Below are positions 27,626-36,841 of a DNA stretch of 64,000 nucleotides, piece after piece (the first letter of the stretch is position 1; every line of letters starts with the position of its first letter). The DNA is from JAKFWI01 sp031399165 (GTDB lineage Bacteria; Pseudomonadota; Alphaproteobacteria; Caulobacterales; Aquidulcibacteraceae): positions 16,114-80,113 of the forward strand of contig JANNOO010000062.1 in the NCBI GenBank assembly GCA_031399165.1. The letters run 5' to 3'. The notes under the pieces were generated by a model. That model had not been told where the DNA came from. It was given only the letters and a program-made list of their open reading frames with translations, and did no database searches. A program made the translations under genes and the position numbers.

Positions 27626-27808
27626 TCAGAACACGCCAGGATTGGATTTCACCAAATCCTGCACGTCTTTTTCGAGCCTCACGGTGACTTCCTGTTTGAT
27701 GTTGACGTTCAGGTTGATCTCGATCGGCTTGTCGGGTGCGCGCACTTGCACGCACGCGGCCAGCACCGCGAGACTTCCCGCCGCCATGAGCAAACGCGTC
27801 GGCGCCAT
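27626..27808 (-). CDS. ynbE: YnbE-like outer-membrane lipoprotein
   Basis: A 60-residue lipoprotein precursor. The signal LLMAAGSLAVLAAC ends in a lipobox Cys, then the beta-strand-rich PIEINLNVNIKQEVTVRLEKDVQDLV typical of YnbE. In E. coli YnbE is the outer-membrane anchor that stacks by strand augmentation on YdbH to form a lipid bridge. GGAGGAG lies just before the ATG at 27808. Too short to score well in automated calls, but the operon context is decisive. Confidence 0.88.
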   Translation of the reverse strand: MAPTRLLMAAGSLAVLAACVQVRAPDKPIEINLNVNIKQEVTVRLEKDVQDLVKSNPGVF

Positions 27809-27920
27809 GAATACTCCTCCTGCAGGGGTCATCGCCCTTCTTCCGGCAGCGCCGGTCTCAGGTCAATGAAAACCAAGCATTCTAGGCAGCATGACGGCGC
27901 CCGTCTGAACCGGCGCTGAA

Positions 27921-30900
27921 TTATGGTTTGGCGGGAAGGGGCGTTTGCGGCGTGGCGGTGATGTCGATGCTGGGTTCGGGGCTCGGCGGATTGATCAGGC
28001 TCCTTGCGTCCGTGACGGAAGCGGCGGTGCGTGACAGAGCCACGAAGGGCGCCCGGACCGTGACATTGAATTTGAACGGAATTCCGACCAGCTTGATCTG
28101 GGCGGGGCCGGCACTCTGGCTCACGGGCTCGCGGTTGACGCCTGAGAAAGTGATGGCGGTGACGAGTTCGTCATCCAGATTGCCGGACAGCGCGAGCCTC
28201 AGATCGTCGTATCGGAAGGAACGGAGCGCATCGAAGGCAAGCTGGGCGACGCCCCCCTGCTTGATGTCGGAATTGTACTGAATCGTGCCGCCGCCGGGGG
28301 CGGCTTGCAGTTTGCCATCCTCGATCCGGGCTTTGCCATCGGTGACGATCAGCGGGAAGCGGCCTTCGACCTTTCCGGTCGCGACAAGGTCTTTGACGTT
28401 CAACTGCTTGATCAGCTCGTTCACATCGACATCGGCGAGGTCGAGCGTGAAGCGCGTTTCCTTGGCGTTGAAATCGAACGTCGATGGCATCACTGAAAGC
28501 CGCCCACCAGCGAACGGCCAAATCGCCGCCTCAAGCACGACGTTGAGATCGGGCTTCATCTGGAAACTGATCACGCCATCCTTGACGACGATGCCGGGAT
28601 TAATCTGGCCGACTTTGATCGTCTGGCCTGGCGGCGTGGAGAGCGTGGCGAAATCACTGAAATTGATTACGCCGCTAACGCCTTCAACCGGGCCGAGCGC
28701 GGCTGTGGCCATGTTGAGTGTTTTCAGATCGAAGCGCGCATCTGTTGTGAAAGTTTCGCTGCGCCAGTGCGCACCAATGTCGGCGTCAATCGGCCCAGCG
28801 ACGTTGGCGACAACGCCAAGCACGGTTTCGCTGATCTGATAGGGTTGCAGCAGCGGCGAAAAGGTGAGGGCGCGGGCCGTGACAGCGGCGTCGCCGTTGC
28901 CGGATGCAAGATCGTGGGTCAGCGTGAACTGGCCGAGGGCGGCATCAGGCTTCTCCAGCCGGATCGCGCCATTGGCGGTGGCTTTGCCGCCTTCCAGCGC
29001 CGCGGTGACGTTGCGCAGCGTCAGCGGCTGAAGGATTTTCGTATCGTGCCAATCGAACACGCGGCCGGCGCCATCGGTGACGCGCAGCACGGCTTCATCG
29101 CCTTTGGGCTCGATAATCAATTTGCCATTGAAGGATTCCACCCGCGCCGGGGCGGTGTTGTCTTCGATCGAGACATCGCTGAGATCGCCGGTCACGCGCC
29201 AGCTTTGTGCGGTGGTCAGCAGATTGGCGGTGAGGCCTTTGCCGCGCAGGTTCACGCGCCGCGTGGCGTCCCATTCGATCGACAAAGCGGGCTCGGCGAC
29301 CTTCGTGTCGAGCCGCATGCCGGCATTGCCGCCGCCAAGATTTGAGGCGACGGAGGCAAGGGTGAGCGTCGCCGGGCGGGCCGGTGTTCCCTCCATGCGG
29401 CCGTTGAGCGTCGTTTTGCCGATGTAGAAGCCGCCGGAATAATTGCCGGCCTGGTCCGCCGCCGCGAAGGCGCCGCCGCTGGCGGGACATAACGAAAGCG
29501 CGGCGTTGTCGAACAGCAGGCCCGCCGCTTCGATACGCCCGGTGCGGATATCCTGACACACGCCGTTCGCAGGCTCGATGCGGAAGCCTTCTTTCCAACG
29601 CGCGGCGATGTTGAGCGGCGTCGTGGCATCGACAAGGCGCAGCCCGGCGATTGGGCCAGTGAGTTTGACATCGCCCTTCAGCGTTGCGCTGCCCGCACTG
29701 CCTTCGTTCTTGATATCGAATGCCAGCGCCTGGGTTTGCAGCGCTGCGTCGCGGGCGCGCCAATGTGAAATCTGCGCATCGCCCTGCACGGCCAGGCGGT
29801 CTTTATCGATCTGCAGGCGGGAGACGGTGATCTTGCCTTGCGGCAGGCTGGCGCCGGCGATGTCAATCGACGCGCCGCCATCGAAAGCGCCGCTCGGCAC
29901 TACGATGCCGAAAGACGGGCCTGCGTGGCTTAGCGGCGCCACTGTGATTTGAGCGCCGCTGGCGGCTTTCAGATTCGCCGCGCCCGAGGCGGCAAGGCGG
30001 CCCTGGCCGTTCGCCCACGCAAAAGAAAGCGGCGCGGCAAGCGAGAACCGGGAGAGAGCGCGGTCCAGCGCCGGTTTGCTGGCGCTGACCAAGGGCTCCA
30101 GCGGCGTGCCGCCGAGGCCGGGGATGGCATCGGTGATCGTGCGGCGCGTGCGCGCGTCTATGCTCGCCTGCGGCGCGGCCAGATCGCCTTGCACGGTGAA
30201 CGTCCAAGGCGAGCGAGAAAAATCTCCCGAAAGCGGACCGTCAAGTTTGGCGCCCGGCGCCGAAAAACCGAACGCGCCGCCGCGCCCAAGGGTGAGCGCA
30301 TAGCCGCCGGCGAGGCGTGCGTTTTCCGCGCGCAATGTTGCGTCGGCGATGATGTTTCCGGCGTCGATCGTGTCGCCCTTCGCCGCGGCAAGCGCGGCGC
30401 GGAGCGTGGCGCTCCATGTCTGCGGTATGAAGCCCGCGCCGATGGCGCCTGTGTCGCCCTGCGAATCGAGGCTGGCGCCGCGCCAGGTGATGTTTGCGAT
30501 ATTGGCCTCGTCAAAGCCGGCTTTCGCCTCGAAACGGGAATTATTCAGCCCAACGGGGGCGGCGGCGGCGATGTTGAAGCTGGCGCCGGAAATCTCGCTG
30601 GCTTGCTGCCCCTCGCGCCAGCCGATTGTACTGGACGAGCCGGTGAGCCGCGCGGTGATGGCGCTGTTGGCGGTGCGGACGGAGAGGTGGGCTTCGAGCG
30701 CCTCAAGGCCCCCGCGCTCCCCCTGAACATCGCGCGGCGCGATGACAGCCTCGGCCGTGAAGGCGCGGCGCAGCGCGCCACTGGCTTGGATATTTGTCGT
30801 GAATGCGCCGAGCGGCGTGATGGTTTCGACCGCCGTCTCGCGCACCACGAGCGTGAGATCAGGTATGACGGGGGGGCGGGATGGGCCGCGCGGGGCGGTG

Positions 30901-31310
30901 TTGAGCCATTTGTCGAACGCGCCGAACGAAACGCCTTTTTCGTCCACGCGCACGCGCAATTGCGCCTGCTCAAGGCGGATTCCCGCCAGTTTGAACCCGC
31001 CGGCGCCCCAGCCGAAATCCACAGCAAGGGTTTTGGCGGTCAGATCCGGCGCCGCGGCTGGGCCGACCCTGACGTCCTCAATCGCCATGCCGCCGAAGTC
31101 CAGCCGGGTCATGGCCAGGGCGGCTGGGGCGTCGGGCGTGCTGAGCTGCTGCTTCAAGATGAACGCGCCGATCGGCAGGCGCATGACCCAAATTACGCCA
31201 ATAACGGCCGCCACGCTGGCTCCCGCCAACACGGCGGTGCGGACCGGGATACGCCTGTGGGGCGAAATCGGCTCGTCATCCTTGGCTTGCTGCTTAAAAA
31301 GCCCGTCCAT
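27921..31310 (-). CDS. ydbH: YdbH-like AsmA-family intermembrane lipid transport protein
   Basis: A protein of 1129 residues with one N-terminal transmembrane anchor (about 27-47: VLAGASVAAVIGVIWVMRLPIGAF) and a very long periplasmic beta-rich groove. The C-terminal third has the YdbH-type segment VEGRFPLIVTDGKARIEDGKLQA and the end QIKLVGIPFKFNVTVRAPFVAL. YdbH is redundant with TamB and YhdP in moving phospholipids to the outer membrane. It leads the minus-strand ydbH-ynbE-ydbL operon, 112 bp ahead of ynbE, and is divergent from the M23 peptidase gene. Confidence 0.87.
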   Translation of the reverse strand: MDGLFKQQAKDDEPISPHRRIPVRTAVLAGASVAAVIGVIWVMRLPIGAFILKQQLSTPDAPAALAMTRLDFGGMAIEDVRVGPAAAPDLTAKTLAVDFGWGAGGFKLAGIRLEQAQLRVRVDEKGVSFGAFDKWLNTAPRGPSRPPVIPDLTLVVRETAVETITPLGAFTTNIQASGALRRAFTAEAVIAPRDVQGERGGLEALEAHLSVRTANSAITARLTGSSSTIGWREGQQASEISGASFNIAAAAPVGLNNSRFEAKAGFDEANIANITWRGASLDSQGDTGAIGAGFIPQTWSATLRAALAAAKGDTIDAGNIIADATLRAENARLAGGYALTLGRGGAFGFSAPGAKLDGPLSGDFSRSPWTFTVQGDLAAPQASIDARTRRTITDAIPGLGGTPLEPLVSASKPALDRALSRFSLAAPLSFAWANGQGRLAASGAANLKAASGAQITVAPLSHAGPSFGIVVPSGAFDGGASIDIAGASLPQGKITVSRLQIDKDRLAVQGDAQISHWRARDAALQTQALAFDIKNEGSAGSATLKGDVKLTGPIAGLRLVDATTPLNIAARWKEGFRIEPANGVCQDIRTGRIEAAGLLFDNAALSLCPASGGAFAAADQAGNYSGGFYIGKTTLNGRMEGTPARPATLTLASVASNLGGGNAGMRLDTKVAEPALSIEWDATRRVNLRGKGLTANLLTTAQSWRVTGDLSDVSIEDNTAPARVESFNGKLIIEPKGDEAVLRVTDGAGRVFDWHDTKILQPLTLRNVTAALEGGKATANGAIRLEKPDAALGQFTLTHDLASGNGDAAVTARALTFSPLLQPYQISETVLGVVANVAGPIDADIGAHWRSETFTTDARFDLKTLNMATAALGPVEGVSGVINFSDFATLSTPPGQTIKVGQINPGIVVKDGVISFQMKPDLNVVLEAAIWPFAGGRLSVMPSTFDFNAKETRFTLDLADVDVNELIKQLNVKDLVATGKVEGRFPLIVTDGKARIEDGKLQAAPGGGTIQYNSDIKQGGVAQLAFDALRSFRYDDLRLALSGNLDDELVTAITFSGVNREPVSQSAGPAQIKLVGIPFKFNVTVRAPFVALSRTAASVTDARSLINPPSPEPSIDITATPQTPLPAKP

Positions 31311-31402
31311 ACGGCAACCTATAACCCAAGCGCCCTTTCAATGGGCCCGGCGTTTGCAGGAAGCCCCATTGTGCGCCTAAACGCGTAAACGTGGTTAATT
31401 TA

Positions 31403-32758
31403 ATGGTTATGAGACTCGATCTGCTTGCGCCGAAGATATCGTGGCGCTGGGGGGCTGGCCTGGGGGCGGCAGCACTGGCCGTGGCCGGCGGCCTGCTGGC
31501 CATGAACGCGGGCCTGTTCAAGCCGCGCGATGCGCAGGCCGAGCTGGCGGCCGTGTCGCGCCTCAATGAACACGACGCCTTCACCGGGGCTCTGATCAAC
31601 CGGCAAGAAGAAAAGCTGGTCGTTGCGCGCGGAGAATCTTTAGCGCTGGTGCTCGCCCGCGCGAATGTGCCCTGGGAGCAGATCGACAGCGCGGTCACAG
31701 CCGTGTCCACCGTGTTCAACGCCCGGCGCCTACGGCCTGGCCAGACAATAGACATTTACTACCAGCCCAATGGCGACAAACAGCTTTTGATCGGTCTGGC
31801 GTTCCGGGCCGATCCGGGCGCTGCGATTATGGTCAGCCGGTCTCCGGAAGGGGAGTATTGGGCGCGCCAGATCATCACGCCCTGGTCAATGCAGACGGCG
31901 CATGTGCAAACGAAGATCAATGGCTCGCTTTATCAAACCGCACTTTCCTCTGGCGCCACGGAGAAAGAGGTCGCGGTCATTTCGAACGTGTTTTCCTTTG
32001 ATGTGGACTTCCAGCGCGATGTTTTTCCGGGCGATCAGTTTGAAATGCTGTTTGACCGTTATTTCGACGAGGACGGGCGCACAGTGCGCACGGGTGCGAT
32101 CCATTTCATCTCGCTGAACACGCGGCGCGGCCCGAAATCCTATTATTACTTCCAGGGGCCCGAGGATCGCGACGGCGCCTGGTACGATTCCAACGGCCGC
32201 TCAGCGCGCAAGTTCCTGATGAAAACGCCGGTCGATGGGGCCAGGCTATCTTCGAATTACGGCATGCGGCGCCATCCGATTCTTGGCTATTCCCGCCTGC
32301 ACAAGGGCGTGGATTTCGCCGCTGGCGCCGGCACCCCGATCAAGGCGGCCGGCGATGGCGTGATCGAGCGCGCCGGCGCCTTTGGCACATACGGCAATTA
32401 CGTTCGCATTCGCCACGCTGATCGTTACGCCACGGCCTACGGCCACCTTTCCCGCTACGCGCCGGGCATCAAGCCTGGCGCTTCTGTGCGCCAGGGGCAG
32501 GTGATTGGCTATGTTGGCGCAACGGGCGGCGCGACCGGCCCGCACCTGCATTACGAAGTTTTGCTGAGGAACACGCAGGTCAATCCGATGAGCCTGAAAC
32601 TGGCCACGGGGCGTAATCTCAGCACGGCTGATCTGGCCCTGTTCGAAAAGGAACGCGCGCGGATCGATGCTTTGCGCGCGCAGGGCACGACAGCGCCGGC
32701 GCTGGTTGCGAATGCGGCCTCTAACCTGACGCCGGATCTGCGCGGCGGGTTCGAGTAA
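31403..32758 (+). CDS. M23 (LytM) family peptidoglycan endopeptidase
   Basis: A protein of about 451 residues. It has an N-terminal membrane anchor (about residues 17-34), an OapA/LysM-like region (LVVARGESLALVLARANVPWEQIDSAVTAVS) and a C-terminal M23 domain. Zn ligands are complete: RLHKGVDFAAGAG (H and D) and GPHLHYEVLL (HxH), so it should be an active endopeptidase rather than a pseudo-LytM activator. Starts at 31391 (GTG), 31403 and 31409 (both ATG) are possible. Its 3' end overlaps the convergent membrane-protein gene by 38 bp. Confidence 0.87.
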   Translation: MVMRLDLLAPKISWRWGAGLGAAALAVAGGLLAMNAGLFKPRDAQAELAAVSRLNEHDAFTGALINRQEEKLVVARGESLALVLARANVPWEQIDSAVTAVSTVFNARRLRPGQTIDIYYQPNGDKQLLIGLAFRADPGAAIMVSRSPEGEYWARQIITPWSMQTAHVQTKINGSLYQTALSSGATEKEVAVISNVFSFDVDFQRDVFPGDQFEMLFDRYFDEDGRTVRTGAIHFISLNTRRGPKSYYYFQGPEDRDGAWYDSNGRSARKFLMKTPVDGARLSSNYGMRRHPILGYSRLHKGVDFAAGAGTPIKAAGDGVIERAGAFGTYGNYVRIRHADRYATAYGHLSRYAPGIKPGASVRQGQVIGYVGATGGATGPHLHYEVLLRNTQVNPMSLKLATGRNLSTADLALFEKERARIDALRAQGTTAPALVANAASNLTPDLRGGFE

Positions 32759-34268
32759 GCAACGTCGTCAAAATAGGGAACCGCATTTCGGCGATGATCG
32801 CGAGCGTCGGCAGCAGCCAGGCCACGCGCGCCTGATAGCGCGCAAACGGGCCGGAAATCACGCCGCACACCGCGGCATTGATGACAATGCCAGCAAGCAC
32901 CACCGCGCCGAAAGCCATAAATAGGCGCAATTCCTGATCTCCGCGTGCCGCCGCCGGCGCGGAACGGTAATACCACGCCGCCATGTAAAGCGCGGCGAGC
33001 CCCGTGGTGATGTAGAGCCAGATCTGGATGGCGTCGAGCGGCAGGCGCGCGGGGCAGGTCTTGGCCTTTTCATCGCAAAGCCGCGCGCGGATCGCCATTT
33101 CGCGCAGATAGAAATCCTTAGGATAGGTCATCCAGTACTGCGCATCGAGTTTGAAGCCTTCATCGACGCCGACGCTGATCAGCTGAAGGCCGAAATTGCG
33201 TAAGGACGCAAGCGCCTGGCCGAGCGGATCGTTGAGCACAGTGTTGATCGCGAAGCGCCGTTGTTCATGCAGCAGCGCGAGGCGCGTTTCTGGCGTGGCG
33301 ACGGCGAACACGCCGCGGTCCTTCTGCCAGCCCCAGAGGACATCATCGGATTTGGCGAACGGCAGATCCTTGTAGGCGCAGAGCGCGTAAGCATTCTGGT
33401 TTTCGGCGCAGGCTTTGCGCAGATATTTTTTTCCGGTTCCGTCAGCCAGCAGGCGGGCGGTGATAAACGGCGGAGAATATTGCGGCCGGTCGGACGCGTT
33501 GTTGACGATCGAGAACAGCGCCCACGCGCCCATGCCGACCGCCATAGCGGAGCTCAATACCGCCGCGCGCCGCACGACGTCCTTTTTTCGCATGAACCAG
33601 CGAAACGCGAGCGCGACTGGCGCAAGGAATATGGAAATCATGCCGTGCGTGGGATGGAAGGCCAGCGCTGAAGCCAGCATGGTCCAGAGCAGAACCTTTT
33701 CGCCCAGCGTGAGGCGCTCGGGATAAAACACCAGCAGGCCAATCGCGCCGATTGCAAATGCGGCTGTCACGTCCGGCATAATAAAGCCGACGAACAAGGG
33801 CAGCGCGCTGAATACGGTCAGGCCCAAAAACAACGTGGCGTAGATCGCGTTGGCGCGTTCAGCGCTGATTATGCGCGCCAGAGCGCGCAGAAAGATTGCG
33901 CTGGCCAGCGCGTTCATGACCACGATCAGCCAAAGCGTGCCGATATACTCCACGCCGGTGATGAACACGCCATAATAGGGCGAGCGCGCGGCAAGATAGG
34001 CGCGGGAGAATTCGCTGATCGGCAGGCCGGCGCCTTCGAAGAGTATTCGAAGCGTGTGGTAGCCGGACTGGAAATACGTCGCCGAGTCAGTGAACGGAAA
34101 GACGCGCCCGTTGATGAAAACCGGCGCCATTAGCACCAGGGCGCCGAGCACGATCCATCCGGCCCAGCGCAGGAACGCGATCGCGCGGGCGCGCGCAGCT
34201 GCGCTGGCCTGCGGCGAAACGATCTGCGCCCCGGCAAGGGGCGCCCCGGTCGGTTGAAGGTCTGTCAT
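32721..34268 (-). CDS. polytopic membrane protein of unknown function (paralogue A)
   Basis: A protein of 515 residues with about ten transmembrane segments. It resembles GT-C type glycosyltransferase topology: an early conserved FPFTDSATYFQSG loop after the first helix, then SPYYGVFITG and a large soluble loop (about 260-390) containing paired cysteines (KACAENQNAYALCAYKDLPF). The late VCGVISGPFARYQARVAWLLP segment recurs in the neighbouring gene, so the two are paralogues. No catalytic motif can be named with confidence. Confidence 0.72.
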   Translation of the reverse strand: MTDLQPTGAPLAGAQIVSPQASAAARARAIAFLRWAGWIVLGALVLMAPVFINGRVFPFTDSATYFQSGYHTLRILFEGAGLPISEFSRAYLAARSPYYGVFITGVEYIGTLWLIVVMNALASAIFLRALARIISAERANAIYATLFLGLTVFSALPLFVGFIMPDVTAAFAIGAIGLLVFYPERLTLGEKVLLWTMLASALAFHPTHGMISIFLAPVALAFRWFMRKKDVVRRAAVLSSAMAVGMGAWALFSIVNNASDRPQYSPPFITARLLADGTGKKYLRKACAENQNAYALCAYKDLPFAKSDDVLWGWQKDRGVFAVATPETRLALLHEQRRFAINTVLNDPLGQALASLRNFGLQLISVGVDEGFKLDAQYWMTYPKDFYLREMAIRARLCDEKAKTCPARLPLDAIQIWLYITTGLAALYMAAWYYRSAPAAARGDQELRLFMAFGAVVLAGIVINAAVCGVISGPFARYQARVAWLLPTLAIIAEMRFPILTTLLTRTRRADPASG

Positions 34269-34337
34269 CAGGCGGAGAGGCCCTTGGCTCGTCCCCCTAG
34301 CGATAGCGCAAAGTTCAGCCCGCGCGCACGTCCCAAA

Positions 34338-35822
34338 TCATCGCATTCGCAGCCGGCCGGCGGGGGCGCCAGCAAACACTTGCCGCCAGAGCGGAAAACG
34401 CAGTTCGGCGAGGATGGCGAAGGCCGGGGTCAGCCAGGCAAGGCGCACCTGATACCGGGGGAACGGCCCGGAGATAACGCCGCAAATCAGCGCATTGGCG
34501 GCAAGGCCCGCGAACAGGCAGCCCAAGGCGATCGTGAACAGGCGCCAGTCGTCGGCGTCTTGGCCGGAAAAGCTAAACGCCAGCGTGCGCCGGGCAAGAA
34601 GCACTGAGGCCAGATAAAGCCCGCTCGCGAGCACGACGAGCATATGAATCTGCGCCAATGCGCCAAGCGGCAAGCGCGACCGGCACGCATCGGCGCCGTT
34701 AGGGCAGCCATCGACGCGCTCTACGGCGCGGCGAAGCACGAAATCTTGCGGCATACCCAGCCAGTATCGGCCATCAAACGAAAAAGCCGCGTCTAGGCCG
34801 AGCGCGAGGAACTGGGTTCCAGCGTTGCGCACAGACGCCCACGCTTGCGCCGCTGGCTGGTGCAAGAGCACGCCCGCAACGAAGCGCGGCTGTTCCTCGA
34901 TCAGGCGCAGACGCGTGGGGCGATCGGCCGGCGTGAACACGCCAGCCGCCACATCGCCGCTCCACAAGATTGCGTCGGAATCGGTTAGGGGCCGATCGCG
35001 AAAGGAGCAGAGCGCGAAGGCGTTTTGATCGCGCGCGCAGGCGGCGTGCAGATAGACGCGGCCTGGCCCGTCGGCCAGCACGCGCGCGGTGAGGAATGGC
35101 GGCGCATGTTGCCGCGCCGGGCTGATCGCATTTAGCGCGGCGCTGGCGCCGAGCAGCAACGCCGCGATTGCCAACAATGTTGCGCCTGCACGCGCCGCGC
35201 CCAGGCCGCGGCCAGTGCGCCATAACGCGAACGCGCAAAGCGGAACAAATATGAGCGCGGTGAGAAAATGGCTGACGTGAAACACCAGCGCCGCGACGAA
35301 TAAGGCGCAAGACCAAAAGTGTTCGCGCTTTGTCAGCCGCTCGGGATAAATCAGGATCACGATTGCCAGGGCGAGGGCGATACCGGCGAATACATCGGGC
35401 GTCGCAAAGCCGGCGAACAGCGGCAGCGCCGAACATAAAGTCAGCACGCCAATGAGCGCCATAAAAATCCGGCCCGGCAGATCGGGGCAGATAGTCTTGG
35501 CGATAAGGCGCAATGTGAAGGAAGCAGCGAGCGCTTGCAGCGCGACCACGGCCCAGATCGTTCCTGCGGACAGGGCAAGGTAGAGCGGCGCGCCATAAAA
35601 CGGCGACCGCGCGGCCATGAATGTGTCGGTGATGTCCGGCGCGGCCGGGAGTAGCATCATCGCGCGCAAGGCGCGATGGCCGGCGCCGAGATAGGTTCCC
35701 GTGTCCGGAAACAGAAACGGCAGCCCGTTAAAAACAATCGGCGCAGCCAGCACGGCCGCGCCGAGAATAATTTGCACGAACGGTAGTGCGAGCGTCTGGC
35801 GCGCCGCGTACGCCAGGCTCAT
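34338..35822 (-). CDS. polytopic membrane protein of unknown function (paralogue B)
   Basis: A protein of 494 residues with the same plan as the downstream paralogue: FLFPDTGTYLGAGHRAL after helix 1, SPFYGAPLYLA, the cysteine loop ACARDQNAFALCSFRDRPLTDSDAILW and the end ALICGVISGPFPRYQVRLAWLTP. The shared Asp-rich loop after helix 1 fits a GT-C lipid-sugar transferase, but this is inference. It starts only 6 bp after the ctrA stop on the same strand, so it is probably transcribed with ctrA. Confidence 0.72.
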   Translation of the reverse strand: MSLAYAARQTLALPFVQIILGAAVLAAPIVFNGLPFLFPDTGTYLGAGHRALRAMMLLPAAPDITDTFMAARSPFYGAPLYLALSAGTIWAVVALQALAASFTLRLIAKTICPDLPGRIFMALIGVLTLCSALPLFAGFATPDVFAGIALALAIVILIYPERLTKREHFWSCALFVAALVFHVSHFLTALIFVPLCAFALWRTGRGLGAARAGATLLAIAALLLGASAALNAISPARQHAPPFLTARVLADGPGRVYLHAACARDQNAFALCSFRDRPLTDSDAILWSGDVAAGVFTPADRPTRLRLIEEQPRFVAGVLLHQPAAQAWASVRNAGTQFLALGLDAAFSFDGRYWLGMPQDFVLRRAVERVDGCPNGADACRSRLPLGALAQIHMLVVLASGLYLASVLLARRTLAFSFSGQDADDWRLFTIALGCLFAGLAANALICGVISGPFPRYQVRLAWLTPAFAILAELRFPLWRQVFAGAPAGRLRMR

Positions 35823-35828
35823 GGCCCT

Positions 35829-36536
35829 TTAGGCGGCGACGACGGTCGCGCCGATATTGGCGTCGTTCGGATCGCGCAGCACGTAGCCGCGGCCCCAGAC
35901 CGTTTCGATGAAGTGATCGCCGGCGGCGGCCTGCAGCTTCTTGCGCAGCTTGCAGATGAACACGTCGATGATCTTCAATTCCGGCTCGTCCATGCCGCCA
36001 TAAAGGTGGTTCAGGAACATTTCCTTGGTCAGCGTAGTGCCCTTCCGGAGGGAGAGCAGCTCCAGCATCTGATATTCCTTGCCGGTCAGATGCACGCGCT
36101 GGCCGTTCACTTCGACGGTTTTGGCGTCGAGGTTGACGGTGATGTCGCCGGTCTTGATCACTGATTGGGCGTGACCCTTTGAGCGGCGGACGATGGCGTT
36201 GATTCGAGCGATCAGCTCGTCCTTGGCGAACGGCTTGGTCATGTAATCGTCAGCGCCGTAGCCGAGGCCGCGGACCTTGCTGTCGATGTCGATATTGCCC
36301 GAGAGAATCAGGATCGGCGTGTTCACGCGCGCCACGCGCAGCTGCTTCAAAACCTCGAAGCCCGGCATGTCGGGCAGCGTGAGGTCAAGCAGGATGATGT
36401 CGTAATCATACAGCTTGCCGAGATCGATGCCTTCCTCGCCGAGGTCGGTCGAATAGATATTGAAGCCCTCGGACTTGAGCATCAGCTCGATGCCTTGCGC
36501 CGTCGCGCTATCGTCCTCGATCAAAAGAACCCGCAT
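35829..36536 (-). CDS. ctrA: cell cycle response regulator CtrA
   Basis: An OmpR-type regulator of 235 residues, near identical in layout to Caulobacter CtrA. The receiver carries D51 (IILLDLTLPDMPGFEVL), and LSGNIDIDSKVRGLGYGADDYMTKPF is a CtrA hallmark. The winged helix includes VHLTGKEYQMLELLSLRKGT and GGMDEPELKIIDVFICKLRKKL. The protein ends in Ala-Ala, the C-terminal feature needed for ClpXP degradation of CtrA. It controls replication initiation, division and flagellar genes. Its upstream region is packed with GANTC sites and holds a TTAACC half-site. Confidence 0.97.
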   Translation of the reverse strand: MRVLLIEDDSATAQGIELMLKSEGFNIYSTDLGEEGIDLGKLYDYDIILLDLTLPDMPGFEVLKQLRVARVNTPILILSGNIDIDSKVRGLGYGADDYMTKPFAKDELIARINAIVRRSKGHAQSVIKTGDITVNLDAKTVEVNGQRVHLTGKEYQMLELLSLRKGTTLTKEMFLNHLYGGMDEPELKIIDVFICKLRKKLQAAAGDHFIETVWGRGYVLRDPNDANIGATVVAA

Positions 36537-36575
36537 CGCGCCCTTACTCCATCAGCCCGACCGCGCGCCACACGC

Positions 36576-36581
36576 GGTTAA
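36576..36581 (-). promoter_or_regulatory. CtrA-like half-site upstream of ctrA
   Basis: TTAACC on the minus strand (preceded closely by another TTAA), 40 bp upstream of the ctrA start. It matches the conserved half of the CtrA box TTAA-N7-TTAAC, but the partner half is poor. Autoregulation of ctrA is established in Caulobacter; assignment here is inferred. Confidence 0.4.
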
Positions 36582-36639
36582 GATTAATCTCAATGAAAGC
36601 GGTGTAATAAGTGTTAACGCCGCCGCCGTGTTTAGAGAC

Positions 36640-36830
36640 GAATCAAGTGAATCGATTTGCGGCGCCCCGCAAACCTAAAATTCGCCACAACTGTGAATCG
36701 CCCGGAAAAGATGAGTCATTTGAATCGCTTGCGCGTGCTGAAAATTGAACGCGCGTTAACCATGTTGGCCGATGCTGCTAGGCCGGACGGTGGATCGTCA
36801 GAGTCCTGACGTTCCGGGTCCGGACGAATC
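36640..36830. promoter_or_regulatory. cluster of seven GANTC (CcrM-type) methylation sites
   Basis: GANTC occurs at 36640, 36649, 36695, 36713, 36722, 36801 and 36826 (five GAATC, two GAGTC). Random expectation for 191 bp is below one. GANTC is methylated by CcrM in Alphaproteobacteria, and hemimethylation of such a site times the ctrA P1 promoter in Caulobacter. The cluster fills the intergenic region between ctrA and fliI. Confidence 0.75.
36745..36763 (+). promoter_or_regulatory. near-consensus CtrA box upstream of fliI
   Basis: TTGA-N7-TTAACCAT, one mismatch from the TTAA-N7-TTAAC CtrA box and carrying the frequent TTAACCAT core. It lies about 80 bp before the fliI TTG start and within the GANTC cluster. 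It fits class II flagellar control by CtrA. Confidence 0.6.
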
Positions 36831-36841
36831 AGGAAGCGCCC

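Noticed and set aside
29949..31388. 479-codon plus-strand frame opposite ydbH
   Set aside because: Arg/Gly/Ala-rich antisense of ydbH; the ydbH-ynbE-ydbL operon decides the coding strand.
31393..31398. TTAACC on the minus strand upstream of ydbH
   Set aside because: Only a half-site, it lies in the overlapping start region of the M23 gene; no reason to place ydbH under CtrA.
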